A DNA stretch of 40,573 bases from Fibrobacterota bacterium (GCA_028287465.1 JAQBPO010000004.1:1-40573); one strand, 5' to 3'; shown: positions 1 through 8,354, counted from the first letter of the stretch. Numbers and translations are program-made. The notes: generated from the letters alone by a model not told the origin.

Positions 1-33
1 TTGAGGACTTCCCTTAGCATTTCCCCTAAATTA

Positions 34-660
34 CTAAAAACCGAGGGAAAGCAGGGCCGAGGGACCGCCGTCGGAGTTCAGGCCCAAATTCCAGCTAAAT
101 CGGCCTGCTTCCTGATTGTCCACGTACCGGGTGCCCAAATACGCGTCCCCGGCGCTTACTACCATGGCCAGAACGGACATGATGGGATAGACCGGATAGA
201 TGCTCTTGGTTTCCTTGTTCTTATGGATGAAGGTCAAGGCGATGCCGGCCACTGCGACGGTGGAAAGGCCCAATCCTAGATAGGTCCGGTTGGTTTTGTA
301 TTCATAATAGCCGGGAAGGACGAAGGATATGAAGGGCGTGAGGTTGTTGGCGTCCTGTTTGCGGTAGCTGCGATCGATATCGTCATCGGCCATGCCCGCC
401 TTTTTCTCGTTGAGCCAATGGTCTTCAGTGACGCCCAGCTTCTTCCAGGGTTCGGAGAAATATTCATTGGGCGAGATGCCGACTTCGAGCAGCTTCAAGA
501 ACTTGGTCTTGGACATCCCGCTTTCCTTCACCTTCTGGAACTCTTCCTGGCTGATGCCCATGTCTTCAGCGGTGGTGTTTTCCCACTCATCCGCGAAAAC
601 CTTGAGGGCGGTGAGATTGAGGAACAGGAACAGAACCAGGATTTTTTTGATCAACGGCAT
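34..660 (-). CDS. Small membrane protein with short helical repeats, unknown function
   Basis: I do not recognise a family. The 208-residue product starts with a signal peptide (about residues 1-23, ending in VFA). Residues about 35-100 contain roughly five degenerate units of about 13 residues, each opening with G-[IMV]-[STA] (GISQEEF, GMSKTKF, GISPNEY, GVTEDHW, GMADDDI) and mostly charged helical. Two hydrophobic segments follow (about 127-145 and 157-176), then a short tail ending DGGPSALLSLGF. Tandem stop codons TAG TAA end the gene. A GGGAA stretch lies about 9 nt upstream of the ATG. The two-helix plus DGG-tail layout resembles the product of 13537-14073. It is probably an envelope protein; its role is unknown. 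Confidence 0.8.
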   Translation of the reverse strand: MPLIKKILVLFLFLNLTALKVFADEWENTTAEDMGISQEEFQKVKESGMSKTKFLKLLEVGISPNEYFSEPWKKLGVTEDHWLNEKKAGMADDDIDRSYRKQDANNLTPFISFVLPGYYEYKTNRTYLGLGLSTVAVAGIALTFIHKNKETKSIYPVYPIMSVLAMVVSAGDAYLGTRYVDNQEAGRFSWNLGLNSDGGPSALLSLGF

Positions 661-829
661 ATGAAAGTATTCCCGTTTTAAGGTGCTGGTTTAAAGTAAG
701 GCCTTTTTCTGGAAAATGCCCCGGAAAACACGTGGCCACGAAGAAAAGTATTTTTGCTCGTCACGATTGGGACGCTCTCATCCCTCATCGCGGCGCGCTT
801 CGAATTGTTTTTCCGGCTTGTCCTAGAGG

Positions 830-850
830 GGTGGGAGCCGAAGCTCCACC
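830..850 (-). terminator. Hairpin with UUCG tetraloop downstream of tRNA-Leu
   Basis: Read on the minus strand, the arms GGTGGAGC and GCTCCCACC (one bulged C) enclose TTCG closed by C-G, a very stable tetraloop. It lies 25 nt past the tRNA 3' end. There is no clear T tract, so it may be a processing or termination hairpin rather than a classical intrinsic terminator. Confidence 0.45.
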
Positions 851-875
851 TTCCTCATCGCCAAAAAACCATTTC

Positions 876-962
876 TGGTGCCGAGGGGGGGAATCGAACC
901 CCCACAGAGTTGCCCCTACCGGATTTTGAGTCCGGCGCGTCTACCAATTTCACCACCTCGGC
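876..962 (-). tRNA. tRNA-Leu, anticodon CAA
   Basis: The minus strand folds as a class II tRNA. The acceptor stem GCCGAGG pairs with CCTCGGC. The D-arm contains GGTGGTGAAATTGGTAGAC. The anticodon stem CCGGA/TCCGG holds the loop CTCAAAA, which gives anticodon CAA. A variable arm follows, then GGTTCGATTCC in the T arm. Discriminator A and an encoded CCA end (876-878) are present. The anticodon decodes UUG. An AT-rich patch at about 993-1000 between this gene and the divergent ribonuclease gene (TATATT on the minus strand, TATAAC on the plus strand) may hold overlapping -10 boxes, but no good -35 was seen. Confidence 0.97.
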
Positions 963-1065
963 GATGGATCCAGCCCAGTCTAGGGCCAGAGAAATATAAC
1001 TTAAATGGGCAAAATCGGGGATATCCATGCCCCTTGAGTTCATCACGTCGGAAAGGCGAACCCGC

Positions 1066-3552
1066 ATGTCGAAGCAAATCCTGATAGACTCCTATTTCGG
1101 CCTGGTCCGGACCGCCATCGCCGAAGGGGCGTCCCTGCTCGACTATTATGAGGAGTCTCCCGACCAGGGTCGGACCAAGGGGAATATCTATAGGGGGGTG
1201 GTCAAGAAGGTCGATGCGCCCATCCAGGCCGCCTTCGTCCGTTTCGGAGGCGGCCGGGACGGCTTCCTTCCCATGCGGGACGCCGGATCCGGAAGCAAAG
1301 CTCCCAAGGTGGGCGATACCGTCCTGGTCCAGGTCATCAAGGACGAGGTGGGGGACAAGGGCGCCGCCCTTACCACCAAGCTGTCCCTCTCGGGACGCTA
1401 CCTGGTCTACATACCCGAACGGGAAAGCGAAGGCGGGATCTCAAGCCGTATCACGGATGACGAACGTGCGGCCCTCAAGAAAATCCTTGGAGAGCTGCAG
1501 ATCCCGGAGGGCGGTTCGATCATCCTGCGCACGGCGGCGATGAACAAAGGCACCGGCGAACTCCAGGCCGATCTGGATCGCCTTACGGAAACCTATCGCG
1601 AAATCTCCGATAAGTTCTCCGCCGGAAAGGAGCCTGGCCTGCTGTTCCGCGAGGCCCCGCCGGCCTTGCGCTACCTGCGCGAATACTATGCGCCGGAGGT
1701 GGACCGCATCTGGGTGAACCAGGAAGAGGTCCTGGACCAGTGCCGCCAGTTCTTCTACCTCTACGAGCCCAAGTCCGCGGCCAAGGTGGTCTTGTCCAAG
1801 GATGGACCGCTCATGTTCCAGAAACTCGGGTTGGACGCGGACGTCGAACGGCTCACTTCCCGCAAGGTCTCCCTGCCTTCGGGTGCCAACATCGTCATCG
1901 ATCAGGCCGAGGCCCTTGTGGCCATCGACGTCAATTCGGCCAAGGCGGGCGGGCGCGGGGAGGACGGCAAGCGGCGCTCGGAAGCGAAAGGCGGGTCGGT
2001 CAAGGACGGGTCCGCCAGGGACGGCGCCGAGAAGCCGCGTTCCTCGCGAGGCCGCGCCAATGATCTGGAGGCGACCGTTTTCGCCGTGAACCTCGAGGCG
2101 GCGGAGGAGATCGCCAGGCAATTGCGCTTGAGGGATCTGGGCGGCATCATCATCGTCGATTTCATCGACATGGAGGACGAAAAGCATCGCCGCCAGATCG
2201 AGGAAGTCATGCGGCGGGCGCTGGCTCCCGACAAGGCCAAGGTCAAGGTCTATGACATCAGCCCCCTCGGTATCATGCAAATCAGCCGTCAACGCCTGCG
2301 CAAGGCCGGACCGCATTTCTCCCGCCAGGGATGCGAATCCTGCCAGGGCCGAGGCTGGCACCCTTCCCCGGCGGCGGGCGCCTTGGCGGCCTTGCGGAAG
2401 ATGGAGGAGCGCCTGCACGGCAAGAAGGCCGGGCAGAGCCTGATGGTATCGGCTCCCTATCCCGTGGCCAACAAGCTCATCAATGAATTCCGCGACCATG
2501 TGGTAGGCATGGAAAAGCGCTTCGGATGTACCCTGCGGGTTACGGCTCTCCCCGCAGCCTCCGGCGAGGCGACGATAGCGTCCCAGGGTCCGGGCGGCGA
2601 GGACGTCCGGGCCAGGGAACCGGAGGCCCGGGGCAGGGACGCCACCCCCGCAGGCGAGAGGAGCGCGGGAGACCGGCATCGCGGTGAAGGACGCCAGGAA
2701 GGGCGCGGAGAAGGCCGCATCGAGGGCCGCGGACAAGGACGTGGCGAGGCGCGCAACCAGGGCCGGGACCAAGGCCGCGGTGATGGACGGGGACGGAGAT
2801 CGCCTGCCCGGGGAACCGGCGAGAAGAGCCAGGATGCGACCGGCATCGGGATGGAAACGGGAAGCGACCCGATCCGTGAAATGTCTCCGGAAGGCCGTTA
2901 CAGCGGCGATGAGGCCGAGGGATATGGAACGGATGCGAAGGAAGGATCGCAAGGGATCCATCCTGAATTGATCCGGGCATTCGACGAACTCCATGCGCCA
3001 TCCGGAACCCCGGTGAAGGCTCCGAACCCGAATGATGACGTACAGGCAGGCGTGGCTTCTGAATCGCCGGTTCCGGGTTCCGGCGGCATCGAGCCCGCGA
3101 AGGAAACGGGCGGCCGTTCCCGGGGGAGATCGAGGCCGTCGAGGGCCCGCGCGCCTGCGGGAGCTTCCGATCCCGAGGCGGCCCGCGAATCCGCCGAAGC
3201 GCCCAAAGAAGGGCATGAGCAACGAGGGCCCGGCCGCCACCGCCGGCCCGAAGCGGAACGATCCGAATCACGCCCCCGAGAAGCGGCGCAGGGCGGGCGA
3301 AAACCGGCGCCCCGCGCCGCCCAACCAGCGCGGCCGGCCCGGGTCAAGGCCGCCGAACCTCCGGCGAGGGCACCCATCCCGGCTGGACGGACCGCGCAGG
3401 ACCAGGAAAACGAAAGCCCGGAAAATCCGCGTCGCCGATCCCGTCGCCGCTCGCGCAGGGGAAAAGGCGGGGGAGCGCCGAAGGACGGCGGAGGCGCGCC
3501 CACGATTACGGACAGGAAAGAGAATACGCCGATCATACGCAAGGAATACTGA
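1066..3552 (+). CDS. RNase E/G family endoribonuclease with arginine-rich tail
   Basis: Endoribonuclease for mRNA decay and rRNA/tRNA processing. I chose the ATG at 1066 because GGAAAGG lies upstream and the product then opens MSKQILIDSY as usual in the family; an in-frame ATG at 1027 adds 13 residues. An S1 domain lies at about 35-110. The metal-binding aspartates are D288 (IDVNS) and D365 (VDFID), and the Zn-link cysteines are C423/C426 (CESC). Between IDVNS and the NLEAAEEIARQLRLRD helix, about residues 293-333 form a charged, Gly/Arg/Lys/Ser-rich insertion where E. coli has only a few residues. Residues about 500-828 are low complexity, Arg/Gly/Glu/Pro-rich, and end in RRRSRRRSRR, as expected for RNA or partner binding. 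Whether it acts as RNase E or RNase G is not decidable here. Confidence 0.95.
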   Translation: MSKQILIDSYFGLVRTAIAEGASLLDYYEESPDQGRTKGNIYRGVVKKVDAPIQAAFVRFGGGRDGFLPMRDAGSGSKAPKVGDTVLVQVIKDEVGDKGAALTTKLSLSGRYLVYIPERESEGGISSRITDDERAALKKILGELQIPEGGSIILRTAAMNKGTGELQADLDRLTETYREISDKFSAGKEPGLLFREAPPALRYLREYYAPEVDRIWVNQEEVLDQCRQFFYLYEPKSAAKVVLSKDGPLMFQKLGLDADVERLTSRKVSLPSGANIVIDQAEALVAIDVNSAKAGGRGEDGKRRSEAKGGSVKDGSARDGAEKPRSSRGRANDLEATVFAVNLEAAEEIARQLRLRDLGGIIIVDFIDMEDEKHRRQIEEVMRRALAPDKAKVKVYDISPLGIMQISRQRLRKAGPHFSRQGCESCQGRGWHPSPAAGALAALRKMEERLHGKKAGQSLMVSAPYPVANKLINEFRDHVVGMEKRFGCTLRVTALPAASGEATIASQGPGGEDVRAREPEARGRDATPAGERSAGDRHRGEGRQEGRGEGRIEGRGQGRGEARNQGRDQGRGDGRGRRSPARGTGEKSQDATGIGMETGSDPIREMSPEGRYSGDEAEGYGTDAKEGSQGIHPELIRAFDELHAPSGTPVKAPNPNDDVQAGVASESPVPGSGGIEPAKETGGRSRGRSRPSRARAPAGASDPEAARESAEAPKEGHEQRGPGRHRRPEAERSESRPREAAQGGRKPAPRAAQPARPARVKAAEPPARAPIPAGRTAQDQENESPENPRRRSRRRSRRGKGGGAPKDGGGAPTITDRKENTPIIRKEY

Positions 3553-3584
3553 CCGAACGGATCCGAACGAGGGATGGCCTCTCG

Positions 3585-3614
3585 GCCGGCCCTTGATTAG
3601 GGGGAAGGGCCGGC
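3585..3614. terminator. Bidirectional hairpin between convergent genes
   Basis: A perfect 10-bp stem, GCCGGCCCTT (3585-3594) with AAGGGCCGGC (3605-3614), encloses a 10-nt loop. It lies 32 nt after the ribonuclease stop and spans the stop codon of the convergent TPR/SPOR gene, whose TAA sits in the loop. There is no T tract on either side, so Rho-independent termination would be weak. Confidence 0.6.
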
Positions 3615-4928
3615 TTCCACCGGTTCAGAGAGGAACCGATGGGGCTTCAGGTTGACCCGGGCGTATTCGGAAGCCGCTTCGAACGTCGCGAACCGTCCCA
3701 GACGCACCTGGTACATCCGCTTTCCGGCCCTTATGGTTTCGACCAATTCCGGTTTGAACCCCAGTTTGGCCAGGTTGGACATCATCGCCTGGGCGTTGGC
3801 CCCCTGGGAGAACGCCCCCAATTGCAAGGTGAAGCCTTGGGTTCCGGGCTTGGCGGCGGAGGGTAACGCCGGGGTTTCCCCCGCCTTCTTTAGGCTGTCC
3901 GCAGGCCTGGGTGCGATGGCGAGACTGTCCTTGATGAGCGGCGCGTTGGGACGCGGAAGGCCGGATCCGGCCTTCCACTTCGAGGTATCCAGGCCCGCAT
4001 TGACCTTGCGCAGGTACCTGGCCTCCGGGGATTGCGGATAGCGCGCGATCAGGCGTGCCATCAGGCTTTTCTCCTCCTGCCGATCGACTCCTTGCCGGAG
4101 CTGGGCCGAGAGCAGGAGCAAAGGGCTTTGCTCTTCCTCCGGGGCCCTGACCAAGGCGGTGCGCGCCGCTTCCCAAGCGCCTTCGCGGTCGCCCTTGGCG
4201 GCCTTGGCCTTGGCCAAGCCTTCCAAAGCCAAGGTATAGTAATAGTCGTCCGGGTGGGAGCGATCCAGGAGCTTCTGGAACCATGCGGCTCCGGAATCCA
4301 GGTAAGCAGCCTTTTCGGGCCTGCCTTGGGCGATGGACAAGCAGGCATTGCCCATCCAATAGTGGGCCGGTTCCTTCCAATCCCCAGTGGGGAAGAGCCG
4401 GAGGTATTCCCGGAAATAGGGAATGGCAAGGTGATATTTGCCGGCTGCGTAATTGAATTGGCCCAGGCGGAACTGGCTTTCCTCCGCCTCGGGCGAGGTG
4501 CCTCCCGCCTTGATGGCCTTCTTGAAATATTCCGAGGACTCCTTGCCGCCCGGGCTGAGCTTCCCCATCATCAACAAAAGGAAGGGGTCGCTCGGGTTCG
4601 AGTCCAGGGCCACCTTGCAAAGCCCGAATGCCGAATCCAGCAATCCTTTTCGCGCCAGGGAAATGATCTCCTGGCGGCCGGCGGCGTGCGGGGCGGAAGC
4701 GGCGCGATCGGGCTTGGGGACGGGCGCGCTTTTAGGCGCGATGGGAGGCGCGGCCGGAACGATGGGCTGGGGCGCGGAAGGAACGGCCCCAGGCGCAACG
4801 GGTTCCGGTTTCGCGGGCTCGGGATGCTCCGAGAGGGAAGCCTGGACCGAGGAGGGCCGGATGAGGATGGAGGCGGATAACAAGGCGGCGAAAACCGCGG
4901 GGGCTAAGCGGAAAATAGGGGAGTTCAC
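3597..4928 (-). CDS. TPR-repeat protein with C-terminal SPOR domain
   Basis: The 443-residue product starts at a GTG that overlaps the preceding LapA-like gene by 4 bp (GTGA). An N-terminal hydrophobic stretch (about 8-30) is a signal peptide or anchor. A Pro/Ala-rich linker (about 35-80) follows, then tetratricopeptide-type helical repeats (about 85-310) with typical spacing of A, G and Y residues (YAAGKYHLAIPYFREYL). A SPOR domain lies at about 362-435 (FTLQLGAFSQGANAQAM, YQVRLGRFATFEAASEYA). SPOR domains bind denuded peptidoglycan at division sites, so an envelope or septal role is likely. It is the last gene of the HAD-miaB-lapA operon. The exact partner is unknown. Confidence 0.88.
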   Translation of the reverse strand: MNSPIFRLAPAVFAALLSASILIRPSSVQASLSEHPEPAKPEPVAPGAVPSAPQPIVPAAPPIAPKSAPVPKPDRAASAPHAAGRQEIISLARKGLLDSAFGLCKVALDSNPSDPFLLLMMGKLSPGGKESSEYFKKAIKAGGTSPEAEESQFRLGQFNYAAGKYHLAIPYFREYLRLFPTGDWKEPAHYWMGNACLSIAQGRPEKAAYLDSGAAWFQKLLDRSHPDDYYYTLALEGLAKAKAAKGDREGAWEAARTALVRAPEEEQSPLLLLSAQLRQGVDRQEEKSLMARLIARYPQSPEARYLRKVNAGLDTSKWKAGSGLPRPNAPLIKDSLAIAPRPADSLKKAGETPALPSAAKPGTQGFTLQLGAFSQGANAQAMMSNLAKLGFKPELVETIRAGKRMYQVRLGRFATFEAASEYARVNLKPHRFLSEPVEAGPSP

Positions 4929-5263
4929 AGGCCGAGACGTTTCTCCAAATCCGGGTTCGGGGGCGGCGGATTGCCGGCCGATGCGTTCAAGTGGCGGTTC
5001 AGCTCGAACTGAAGCCGGGCGATTTCCTTCGACTTGCGGCGCAGATCGCTTTTCATGGCGATGTCCCGGGGCAGGTCGATGATCATATATACCAATAACC
5101 CGAGAAGGAAGCTCAGCACCAGCCAGAATCCAAGGACCAAGGTCATGGGCCTTCTGAAGAAGACCAGTACGACGGGGGATCCCAGATAGGTCTGATTGCG
5201 CCAGGCGAAGACGCCGAGCAGGATGATGAAAGCCAGCAGGAGCAAGCGCTTGATGTACTTCAC
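4925..5263 (-). CDS. LapA-domain (DUF1049) small inner-membrane protein
   Basis: The 112-residue protein has two transmembrane helices (about 5-20 and 35-60) and a short, basic, coiled-coil-like tail (about 65-95), which is the LapA/DUF1049 layout. In E. coli, LapA with LapB helps control LPS assembly. Here the following gene encodes a TPR protein, as LapB is, but with SPOR instead of rubredoxin, so the analogy is only suggestive. The start is a GTG at 5263: AGGGGAGG lies 6 nt upstream and the hydrophobic helix begins at once. A longer reading frame exists upstream but would overlap miaB deeply. The gap to miaB is 14 bp and the overlap with the next gene is 4 bp. Confidence 0.85.
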   Translation of the reverse strand: MKYIKRLLLLAFIILLGVFAWRNQTYLGSPVVLVFFRRPMTLVLGFWLVLSFLLGLLVYMIIDLPRDIAMKSDLRRKSKEIARLQFELNRHLNASAGNPPPPNPDLEKRLGL

Positions 5264-5277
5264 GACCGTCCTCCCCT

Positions 5278-6588
5278 TCAGGCGATGATGGATTCGCCGC
5301 GCAGCACCAGGCCGCTGCGGGTCAGGATACGAGCGCTCACCAGGGAGCCCTTGCCCAGGCCCGGGGCATCCGGGACGATGACCTTCTTGCAGCAACCCGT
5401 CTTGCCGATCCATTCGTTCCGATCACGGGAGGAACGATTCTCGATGAGGATTTCCTCGACGCGTCCCGCCATGGCATCCAGGTTCCGTTCGGTGATCCCC
5501 ATCTGGAGCTGGACCAGGCGCTCATGGCGTTCCTGCTTCTCGGCAGCGGTCAGGGTCTCGCCTTCCGCGAAGGCCGGCGTGCCCTCGCGCGGGGAATACT
5601 GGAACATGAAGGCGCTGTCGAAGCCCACTTCTTCCACAAGGGAAAGGGTTTCCAGGTAATCCGCCTCGGACTCGCCGACGAACCCGGTAATGATGTCCGT
5701 GGTGAGGCCCACGTTGGGGATTTCCGCGCGGAGCTCGCGCACGATTTCCAGGAATCGTTCACGGGTATATTGCCTGCGCATCTTCTTGAGCATCGCGTTC
5801 GAACCCGATTGCACGGGAATGTGGACGTGGTTGCAGACCTTCTCCGACTCGGCCATCGCCCGGATGGCATTGCTGTCGAAATGACGGGGATGCGGCGAGG
5901 TGAACCGGATGCGCTTTAGGCCGTCGATTCGGTTCAGTTTGCGCAGCAAGGATGCGAAATCATCCCCTTCGGTACGGTAGGAGTTGACCGTCTGGCCCAG
6001 GAGGCATACTTCCTTGACGCCTTCGGAAACGGCGCGCTCGACCTCCTCGACGATGGACGAGGCCTCGCGGCTGCGTTCCACCCCGCGGACCGTGGGGACG
6101 ATGCAATAGGTGCAGCGTTTGTTGCATCCGCGCATGATGGTGATGTGGCAGGTCACGGCGGAATCCAGCTTGGCCATGATGCCGTCGTAATTCTCGAAGG
6201 CGTTCTGCTCGGTCAGGATCGCGGGGGTCTTGGGCCTGTCCTTGAAGATCATTTCCTCGAGCTCACGATAATTGTCCGGGCCCACCACGTAATCCACATG
6301 ATCGAGTTCAACCGGGATCTTTTCCCCATGGTTCTGGGCCATGCAGCCGATGACCGCGATGCGCACGTCGGGATTCCGGCGCTTGTAATGCCGCATGGCC
6401 GCGATGCGCGCATATGCACGATCCTCGGCGCCGCCGCGGATGGAACAGGTGTTCACGATGAGGACGTCGGCTTCCCCGGCCTCCCCGGTTGCCTGCATGC
6501 CCTTTTTCTCGAGCATGCCTCCGATCAGGTTGGAATCGTAGACGTTCATCTGGCACCCGAAGGTGGCCAGGAAGTATTTGCCGCTCAT
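5278..6588 (-). CDS. miaB: tRNA-2-methylthio-N6-dimethylallyladenosine synthase MiaB
   Basis: Radical-SAM methylthiotransferase that converts i6A37 to ms2i6A37 in tRNAs reading U-starting codons. The N-terminal UPF0004 domain carries the auxiliary-cluster cysteines C12, C48 and C82 (FGCQMN, VNTCSIR, IGCMAQ). The radical-SAM motif is C155-x3-C159-x2-C162 (GCNKRCTYC), followed by IVPTVRG. A C-terminal TRAM-like segment covers about residues 375-436. The length of 436 residues is normal. The start overlaps the end of the upstream HAD gene by 4 bp (ATGA), so the two are translationally coupled. Confidence 0.96.
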   Translation of the reverse strand: MSGKYFLATFGCQMNVYDSNLIGGMLEKKGMQATGEAGEADVLIVNTCSIRGGAEDRAYARIAAMRHYKRRNPDVRIAVIGCMAQNHGEKIPVELDHVDYVVGPDNYRELEEMIFKDRPKTPAILTEQNAFENYDGIMAKLDSAVTCHITIMRGCNKRCTYCIVPTVRGVERSREASSIVEEVERAVSEGVKEVCLLGQTVNSYRTEGDDFASLLRKLNRIDGLKRIRFTSPHPRHFDSNAIRAMAESEKVCNHVHIPVQSGSNAMLKKMRRQYTRERFLEIVRELRAEIPNVGLTTDIITGFVGESEADYLETLSLVEEVGFDSAFMFQYSPREGTPAFAEGETLTAAEKQERHERLVQLQMGITERNLDAMAGRVEEILIENRSSRDRNEWIGKTGCCKKVIVPDAPGLGKGSLVSARILTRSGLVLRGESIIA

Positions 6589-7301
6589 GGACGTCCGCCT
6601 TCCGCGGCTGCCATGGCCGCGGACAATCCCGCCAAGGCTTCCGGCAGTTTCGCCATGTCCTCGAAGGAGGCTTCGGGGTTCCCGGCCAGCATGGCCGAAC
6701 GGGATCCCATGCCGCCCAGGAAAGCCAGGAAGTGGGTGCCGGCCCGGCGGGCGGCATTCAAATCCTGCACGCCGTCCCCGATGAGCACGGTCTCCCGGGC
6801 CGTTACGCTTTCCGCTTTCATGATATGCTGCAACCCCGCGGGGTCGGGCTTCTGGCCATAGGGGTTGTCCCCGCCGAGCACCTCGCGGAAATGCCCGGCC
6901 AGGCCCAGGCCTGCGAGGATTTTCCGCGCGGGCTCCAAGGGTTTATTCGTCAGGACGGCTTTGCGATAGCCGGAAAGTCTTTCCAAGGAGGCCTCCACGC
7001 CAGGATACGGTTTGGTTTCGCCCAGGCAATGGATCCGGTAATGCTCCAGGAATGCGGCCAGGGCATCGTCGATCTCGCCCCGGCTGGTCTCACCGTTGCC
7101 CGCGGCCATAAGGCTGCGGGTGAGTAGGTTGCGCGCTCCATCGCCCACGAAGCCGACCACGGTCTCCAAGGGCAGGGGAGACCCGCCGACGGTGGTCAAG
7201 GCATGGTTGACGGATAACGCCAGGTCCCGGCGCGTATCCGCCAGGGTGCCATCCATATCGAAAACTAATAGCTTTAACACCTTAGAAAGATAAACTTCCA
7301 C
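6585..7301 (-). CDS. HAD-superfamily phosphatase, phosphoglycolate phosphatase-like
   Basis: The 238-residue protein has the HAD motifs: DMDGT (D15 nucleophile, D17 acid/base), LTNKP (motif II, about 137-141), a lysine in the KPDP segment (about 172), and IGDGVQDLNAA (motif IV, about 193-203). The helical cap between motifs I and II is that of the Gph/PGP subfamily. Gph removes 2-phosphoglycolate, for example after DNA-end repair, but substrate cannot be fixed from sequence. The start is a GTG at 7301 with weak Shine-Dalgarno support; a second GTG 7 codons in (VLKLLVF) is an alternative. It is the first gene of the operon with miaB. Confidence 0.88.
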   Translation of the reverse strand: MEVYLSKVLKLLVFDMDGTLADTRRDLALSVNHALTTVGGSPLPLETVVGFVGDGARNLLTRSLMAAGNGETSRGEIDDALAAFLEHYRIHCLGETKPYPGVEASLERLSGYRKAVLTNKPLEPARKILAGLGLAGHFREVLGGDNPYGQKPDPAGLQHIMKAESVTARETVLIGDGVQDLNAARRAGTHFLAFLGGMGSRSAMLAGNPEASFEDMAKLPEALAGLSAAMAAAEGGRP

Positions 7302-7322
7302 CCTCGGCCCGACCAGGGATGT

Positions 7323-8132
7323 ATGCGCTTCCTTCTATCGATCCACGATGTCTGGCCGGGAAACTTCCCCCTTGTGTCGGGCTATATGCAGCGTTTGCGA
7401 TCCTTGGGCGCCGGGCGCATCGCTTTGCTCGTGGTGCCCGCCTTCCATGGCGGAGCGCCCATGGATGGATGTCCGGAATTCCTCGCCTGGTTGCGCGGGG
7501 AGAGCGCGAACGGAACCGAGCTTTTCCTGCACGGGTATTACCATTGGATGGCCGAGCTCGCGGAAAAGGCCTCGGGCGGCGGGAGCCACGAGGGACGGAG
7601 CGCTTGGGGCCGGTTCGTGAACCGGAAGCTGGTCGCGCAAGAGGCCGAATTCAGCGGCATATCCGACCGAGAAGCGGCACGGCTTCTGGAAATGGGCTTG
7701 TCATCCTGGCATCGCACCGGTTTGCCTTTGGCGGGCTTCGTCGCCCCGACCTGGCATGGATCCCCGCCGGAAGGGCTGATGCGTGGGCGCGGCATCCCTA
7801 TCTGGGAAACGCGGTTCCGGCTGCGGCGGTTTTCCGATGGGGCAACACGGTTCGCCCCCCCCTTGGCTTGGGATTTGTCCTCCCCGAGCGGCGAACCGCG
7901 CCTGTTCGGCGGCGCGGCATGGCTGAGCGCCGTACAAGCCTTGCCTTTGATGAAGGTGGCCATCCATCCCGGGGACTTCGAGGGACCCGGGACCGTGAAA
8001 GCGCTCGAAAAGGTCTTCGCGGCGGGCAGGAACATCGGGTACGCGGACGCCTTCGGCCCTGAATCGCCCAAGTCCTCGGTCTCCGGCCCTTCAGGTAACA
8101 GGACTGCTACTCCGGCCACGCGCCCGCCCTAG
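7323..8132 (+). CDS. DUF2334-type polysaccharide deacetylase-like protein
   Basis: The 269-residue protein shows the motifs of the DUF2334 branch of NodB-fold deacetylases: SIHDVWP (H8-D9), the H70-x3-H74 metal pair in HGYYHW, FVAPTWH (about 160-166) and AIHPGD (about 214-219). These enzymes are expected to remove acetyl groups from amino sugars. No signal peptide is visible, so it is probably cytoplasmic and the substrate is open. The last 30 residues are Ser/Pro/Thr-rich. It diverges from the HAD gene with about 20 bp between the starts, so regulatory DNA must overlap the HAD gene's 5' end. Confidence 0.82.
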   Translation: MRFLLSIHDVWPGNFPLVSGYMQRLRSLGAGRIALLVVPAFHGGAPMDGCPEFLAWLRGESANGTELFLHGYYHWMAELAEKASGGGSHEGRSAWGRFVNRKLVAQEAEFSGISDREAARLLEMGLSSWHRTGLPLAGFVAPTWHGSPPEGLMRGRGIPIWETRFRLRRFSDGATRFAPPLAWDLSSPSGEPRLFGGAAWLSAVQALPLMKVAIHPGDFEGPGTVKALEKVFAAGRNIGYADAFGPESPKSSVSGPSGNRTATPATRPP

Positions 8133-8190
8133 TCCGCCTCGGATCGCCCGGGCTTTCCTTATTCACCGGGGCTCCATTCCCGTCCCCATT

Positions 8191-8208
8191 CAGGGTTTAG
8201 TAACCCTG
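8191..8208. promoter_or_regulatory. Inverted repeat containing GTTTAGTAA, possible operator or terminator
   Basis: CAGGGTT-TAGT-AACCCTG is a perfect 7-bp inverted repeat with a 4-nt loop. It lies 59 nt after the DUF2334 stop, so it could act as a weak terminator without a T tract. It shares the core GTTTAGTAA with the palindrome at 8304-8314, which argues for a protein-binding site. Confidence 0.4.
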
Positions 8209-8303
8209 GCCTCTTTGTAGGAGCGGAATCGAATAGGAAACCCTCAATCCACCCAAATAACGCATTTTACCCGGCCTGGAGAGGGGACTCTACCCCCGGA
8301 AAT

Positions 8304-8314
8304 GTTTAGTAAAC
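8304..8314. promoter_or_regulatory. Palindrome GTTTAGTAAAC upstream of the TIGR02147 gene
   Basis: This perfect 11-bp palindrome ends 40 nt before the GTG start. It repeats the 9-bp core of the inverted repeat at 8191-8208, 109 bp away. It would sit just upstream of the -35 region if TATATT (8340-8345) is the -10. It is a candidate operator, possibly for autoregulation by the neighbouring HTH protein; this is inference. Confidence 0.4.
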
Positions 8315-8339
8315 GGCTGATTTTTCCCTTCGCCGGCGT

Positions 8340-8345
8340 TATATT
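8340..8345 (+). promoter_or_regulatory. Candidate -10 box TATATT of the TIGR02147 gene
   Basis: TATATT ends 9 nt before the GTG start. A poor -35 match (CTGATT, 8317-8322) lies 17 bp upstream. If used, transcription would start within a few bases of the start codon, although GGGAGG just before the GTG could still serve as a ribosome site in a slightly longer transcript. Confidence 0.3.
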
Positions 8346-8354
8346 GGGAGGCAA

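Noticed and set aside
29-38. TTACTAAA, complement of the TTTAGTAA core of the 8191/8304 palindromes
   Set aside because: It is formed by the tandem stop codons TAG TAA of the first gene, is not palindromic and is not upstream of a gene start.
1441-3240. Open frame of 599 codons on the minus strand
   Set aside because: Antisense to the RNase E/G gene; no motif and biased composition.
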